64,000 bases of DNA from Pseudomonadota bacterium (GTDB lineage Bacteria; Pseudomonadota; Gammaproteobacteria; Xanthomonadales; Xanthomonadaceae). Positions within the stretch are counted from its first letter, which is position 1; every line of letters begins with the position of its first letter. Location: NCBI GenBank assembly GCA_023388355.1, contig JAEWGI010000063.1:79269-143268 (forward strand). The letters are read 5' to 3'. The position numbers and the translations under genes are program-made. Below, piece after piece: positions 60,267 through 64,000 of this stretch. Below the pieces are notes generated by a model. The model saw only the letters and a list, made by a program, of their open reading frames with translations. It was not told the DNA's origin and ran no database searches.

Positions 60267-60270
<4 letters not shown>
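58915..60270 (-). CDS. DUF58 domain protein
   Basis: A 451-residue protein. Two hydrophobic segments near the N-terminus are followed by a beta-rich region and the DUF58 core RRGEGTDFHQMREYRVGDSL followed by RQIDWKATSR, then a von Willebrand A-like domain with QLVVVLDTGRRM. In MoxR-type operons such proteins act with the AAA+ ATPase in membrane-protein or chaperone functions that are poorly defined. The start is GTG at 60270, overlapping the MoxR stop as GTGA. Last gene of the operon. Confidence 0.88.
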
Positions 60271-61252
<982 letters not shown>

Positions 61253-61256
<4 letters not shown>

Positions 61257-62377
61257 AGTCGTCTTCTCAGGTCGATGAGTCGGGCCATGCGCTGCACGAA
61301 GTCGCGGCCGTCGCGCGGCCGCGGGTCGCGCAGGGCGTATTCGATGTCGGCCGCGGCCACGCCGGTGCGCGCGGCGATCGCCTCGGCCCGGGCCGCGCCC
61401 TCGAGCGCGGCGGCCATCGGGTCGCGCCGGCGCAGGCGGTCGAGGAAGGCCTCGCGCAGCGCGCCGTGCAGCATCGCGCCGCGGCCGTAGCGGCGCAGGT
61501 GCTCGCCGCTGGCCTGGACGTGTTCGAGCAGCGAGCGCCGCTCGTCGTCCGGTCGCGGCAGCACCGGGCCGACCCGCTGCAGCCGCATCCACAGGAACGC
61601 CGCCAGCGCCAGCGCCAGCGGCAGCCAGGCCATCCACGCGCGCTCCATCAGCAGCCGCCACAGCGGCGGCATGCTGGCCGCATACACCAGGTGCACGGTG
61701 CCCCGGCCGTAGTTGCGGTCGAGCAGCTGGCGGGTGAGCGCGGCGTGCGGCGCCTCGGCCAGCTTGTCGTTCTCCATGAAGTCGAGCGAGGCCAGCACGT
61801 CGACCGCGCCGGCGCCGCGGCGCAGCCGCGCGTAGACGAAGCCGGCGGAGAAATCGCCCCAGGCGTATTCGGGATCGACCCCGCGCGTGACGAAGCGGTT
61901 GCCCTGGCAGAACTCCACGTGCGACTGCTCGTCAGGCACGAACATGCGTTCGCAGCTGCCGCTGCCGGAGCGCACGTCGATCCCGATCCGCGGCAGCAGC
62001 GCGTCGGCCTGCGCGCCGGACAGGCGCCGGCCGCGCGGGGTCGAGACCAGCAGGTGCCCGCCGCCCTCCACCCAGTCCAGCAGCGCCTCCACGTCGCGCG
62101 GCGCCAGGGTGCCCGGATCGCCAAGCACCAGCACCGTGTCGCGTTCGCCCGGCGGATGCGCGGCCAGGTCCAGGCGCTGGCGCGAGACCGCGTCGACGCC
62201 ATCCGCGCGCAGCGCCAGCCGCAGCGCGTACAGCGGGTTGTAGGCGGCCTCGCCCGCCGGCGGCAGCTGCTCTTCGCGCGACACCCGCTCATAGGTGTGC
62301 AGCCACCAGGCGACGAACAGGCCCGAGCCCAGCAGCACGAACAGCGCCAGCGCGAGCCGATGCCAGAGCCGGTTCAA
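61253..62377 (-). CDS. DUF4350 domain membrane protein
   Basis: A 374-residue protein with an N-terminal membrane anchor (LALALFVLLGSGLFVAWWL), a periplasmic DUF4350-like glutamine-amidotransferase-type domain (DTVLVLGDPGTLAPRDVEAL, GGHLLVSTPRGRRL), a second membrane segment (AWMAWLPLALALAAFLWM) and a cytosolic helical tail. The start is TTG at 62377, overlapping the upstream stop as TTGA; a GTG at 62386 is possible. It is part of the MoxR operon; function unknown. Confidence 0.82.
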
Positions 62378-63954
62378 GACGCCCACCCGAAGCGCTGCGA
62401 CAGTTCGCCGACCAGCTCCTCGAACTCGCCGTCGCCCGGCATGCGCCCGGCGTAGGCGGCCTGCTGCCAGACCCGCACCGCGCGCGCGAACGCGCCGCGA
62501 TCGGCGGCGTCCGGCAGGCGGCGCGAGGCGCGCAGGCACTCCGATTCGGTGGCCCCGGGCACCAGGGTCACCCCGGCCCGGGCCACCATCGCCTCGACGC
62601 TGCCGCGGTACAGCAGCGCCAGCGCGCGCCGCCGCCGGCCTTCGCGCCACAGCCGGCGCACGTGCGCGGCCAGATCGTCCGGCAGCACGTCGAGCTCGGG
62701 AACCGGCACCTGCTCGACCGGCGCCGGCGCCAGGCTCGGTCCGCGCAGGCCCTGCATCCACGGCCACCAATGGCGCGCGGTCAGCGCCAGCGCCAGCACC
62801 ACCAGGCCCAGCAGCAGCCACAGCCCGAACTCGGCCACGATGCCCAACATCCGCGCCAGCACCTGCAGCCACGGCGGGACGTCGGGCGGCGGACGGTCAC
62901 GGGGCTTGCGCAGCTGCCAGTCGCTCCGGATCCGGCTGCGGTCGAGCAGCGGATCCTCGTGCGCGCGCTTGACCGCCTGCCGGAACGGCCGGTCGTCGAC
63001 CAGCGCCTCCGCGCCGAACACGCGCGCCAGGGTGTCCGTCTCCTCCGCTTCGGCCGGCGCCCGCTCGCCCGCCTTCGGCGGCAGGTGGCTGCGGGCTTCG
63101 CGCTGCTCCTGGATGCGCTGCGCCGGCTGCGCCGCGGCCGGGCCCGGCACCAGCAGCGCGAAGGCCAGCGCGCATGCGGCCAGGCCGGTGCCAGCCGAGG
63201 CCAGGCGCGCGCGCATGCGCCGCAGCGCCAGTTCGATGTCCCAGGCCTCGATCCGCGCGCGCCGGCCGAGGTACAGCCCGAAGCCGGCGCCGACCACGAA
63301 CGGCTCGACCATCGACAGCGCCAGCCACAGCGCGAAATTGATCCCGAGCATGCTGCCGCGCGAGGGCGTGTCCACCAGCAGCGACCACATCGCCCGCGCC
63401 GACTCCGACAGCAGCTGCGTCGGCACGAACATCAGCACCAGCATCAGCAGCGAGACCAGCAGCGAGACCACGAACATCAGGCTCACCAGCGACAGCAGGA
63501 ACGCGTGGCCCTGGATGCCGTCGGCCACCACCCGCCGTCGCTGCCGCAGTTCCTCGCCGGACAGGCCCTCAAGCAGCTCGACCGGCATGACGATGCTGCG
63601 CCACGGGCTCGGCCGCGCCCAGGCCAGGCGCACCGGCGTGCCGCCCGCGCCCAGCGCGCGCTGCGCGGCCAGCACCTCGCGCACGCCGGGCGCCGGACCG
63701 AACACCGCGCGCGACAGCACCAGCAGCGGGATCCGGTCGAACAGCGGCAGCAGCCACCACATCGCCAGCGCCGCCAGCCACATCGCGTCGATCGCCCAGG
63801 CCGCGGCGTTGAGCAGCGCGAACAGCGGCAGGGTCACCAGCGCCCACGGCCGCCAGATCGCGCGCGCGTGGCGGCGCACCAGCGCCAGGCCCAGCTCCAT
63901 CGCCTCCCAGGGCGAACGCGGCCGCAGCTCGACCCGGGCGGCGTCGAGCCTCAT
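62374..63954 (-). CDS. DUF4129 domain membrane protein
   Basis: A 526-residue protein. About six hydrophobic segments occupy the first 265 residues; a hydrophilic region follows, then one more helix (AEFGLWLLLGLVVLALAL) and a cytosolic DUF4129 domain at the C-terminus (LWREGRRRRALALLYRGSVE, ESECLRASRR). DUF4129 domains resemble the C-terminal part of transglutaminase-like proteins and are common in MoxR operons. It overlaps its neighbours by four bases on both sides. Confidence 0.85.
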   Translation of the reverse strand: MRLDAARVELRPRSPWEAMELGLALVRRHARAIWRPWALVTLPLFALLNAAAWAIDAMWLAALAMWWLLPLFDRIPLLVLSRAVFGPAPGVREVLAAQRALGAGGTPVRLAWARPSPWRSIVMPVELLEGLSGEELRQRRRVVADGIQGHAFLLSLVSLMFVVSLLVSLLMLVLMFVPTQLLSESARAMWSLLVDTPSRGSMLGINFALWLALSMVEPFVVGAGFGLYLGRRARIEAWDIELALRRMRARLASAGTGLAACALAFALLVPGPAAAQPAQRIQEQREARSHLPPKAGERAPAEAEETDTLARVFGAEALVDDRPFRQAVKRAHEDPLLDRSRIRSDWQLRKPRDRPPPDVPPWLQVLARMLGIVAEFGLWLLLGLVVLALALTARHWWPWMQGLRGPSLAPAPVEQVPVPELDVLPDDLAAHVRRLWREGRRRRALALLYRGSVEAMVARAGVTLVPGATESECLRASRRLPDAADRGAFARAVRVWQQAAYAGRMPGDGEFEELVGELSQRFGWAS

Positions 63955-64000
63955 GCGCGGCCCCCGTCCGCCGGCGGCCGCGCCCGGCGCCGGCCGGCGC
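63951..64000 (-). CDS. 3' end of a further gene in the MoxR operon
   Basis: A TGA at 63951-63953 overlaps the DUF4129 start as ATGA, and about 15 codons of a Gly/Arg/Ala-rich C-terminus precede it at the window edge. By operon pattern this is probably an SpoIIM-like or RDD membrane protein, but the fragment is too short to identify. Confidence 0.4.
   Translation of the reverse strand, partial: AGRRRARPPADGGRA

Overview
The window comes from a GC-rich gammaproteobacterium, most likely a member of the Xanthomonadaceae/Lysobacteraceae (Lysobacter, Luteimonas, Xanthomonas relatives). This rests on very large TonB-dependent receptors of the Xanthomonas/Caulobacter type, a xanthomonadin-type aryl-polyene pigment cluster ending in a XanB2-like chorismatase, a C-rich sRNA beside polA resembling Xanthomonas sX13, and REP-like palindromes. 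No rRNA, tRNA, CRISPR array, prophage or insertion sequence was recognised.

Layout. 1-8 kb: 5' end of an RND-pump adaptor, bioD with a TMEM175-like protein, msrC-tfoX, a cobalamin riboswitch and btuB, a tandemly duplicated palindromic repeat, then gph and dinB. 8-18.4 kb: a broken DUF421 gene, the sX13-like sRNA, polA, a DUF2782 lipoprotein, a Gfo/Idh oxidoreductase, a universal stress protein, gnd, uvrD and a CPA2 antiporter. 18.5-26.5 kb: a same-strand locus of a TonB receptor, SapC-like protein, JmjC/cupin protein, flavin-dependent halogenase and DUF6445 protein. 27.3-36.8 kb: a sugar locus (MFS transporter, second TonB receptor, LacI regulator, GH3 lipoprotein) tied together by near-identical 14-bp palindromes. 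36.9-40.2 kb: a glutathione transferase and a dipeptidyl-peptidase-IV-like S9 peptidase.

40.3-55.4 kb is the pigment cluster. A rightward arm (ketosynthase, chain-length factor, glycosyltransferase, halogenase-like flavoenzyme) faces a leftward arm (ACP, membrane protein, PlsC-type acyltransferase, dehydratase, LpxL-type acyltransferase, LolA-like protein, MMPL exporter, second dehydratase, ketoreductase). A second flavoenzyme and the chorismatase lie beyond on the plus strand. Together they can make the aryl starter, extend it to a polyene, halogenate it, attach it to a glycolipid-like carrier and move it to the outer membrane.

55.6-64 kb: a small membrane protein, hemB, a GNAT acetyltransferase, aroE, a four-unit REP array, and a leftward MoxR-type operon (DUF4129, DUF4350, MoxR, DUF58) that continues beyond the right edge. 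Many neighbouring genes overlap by four bases (NTGA), which fixed several GTG and TTG starts.
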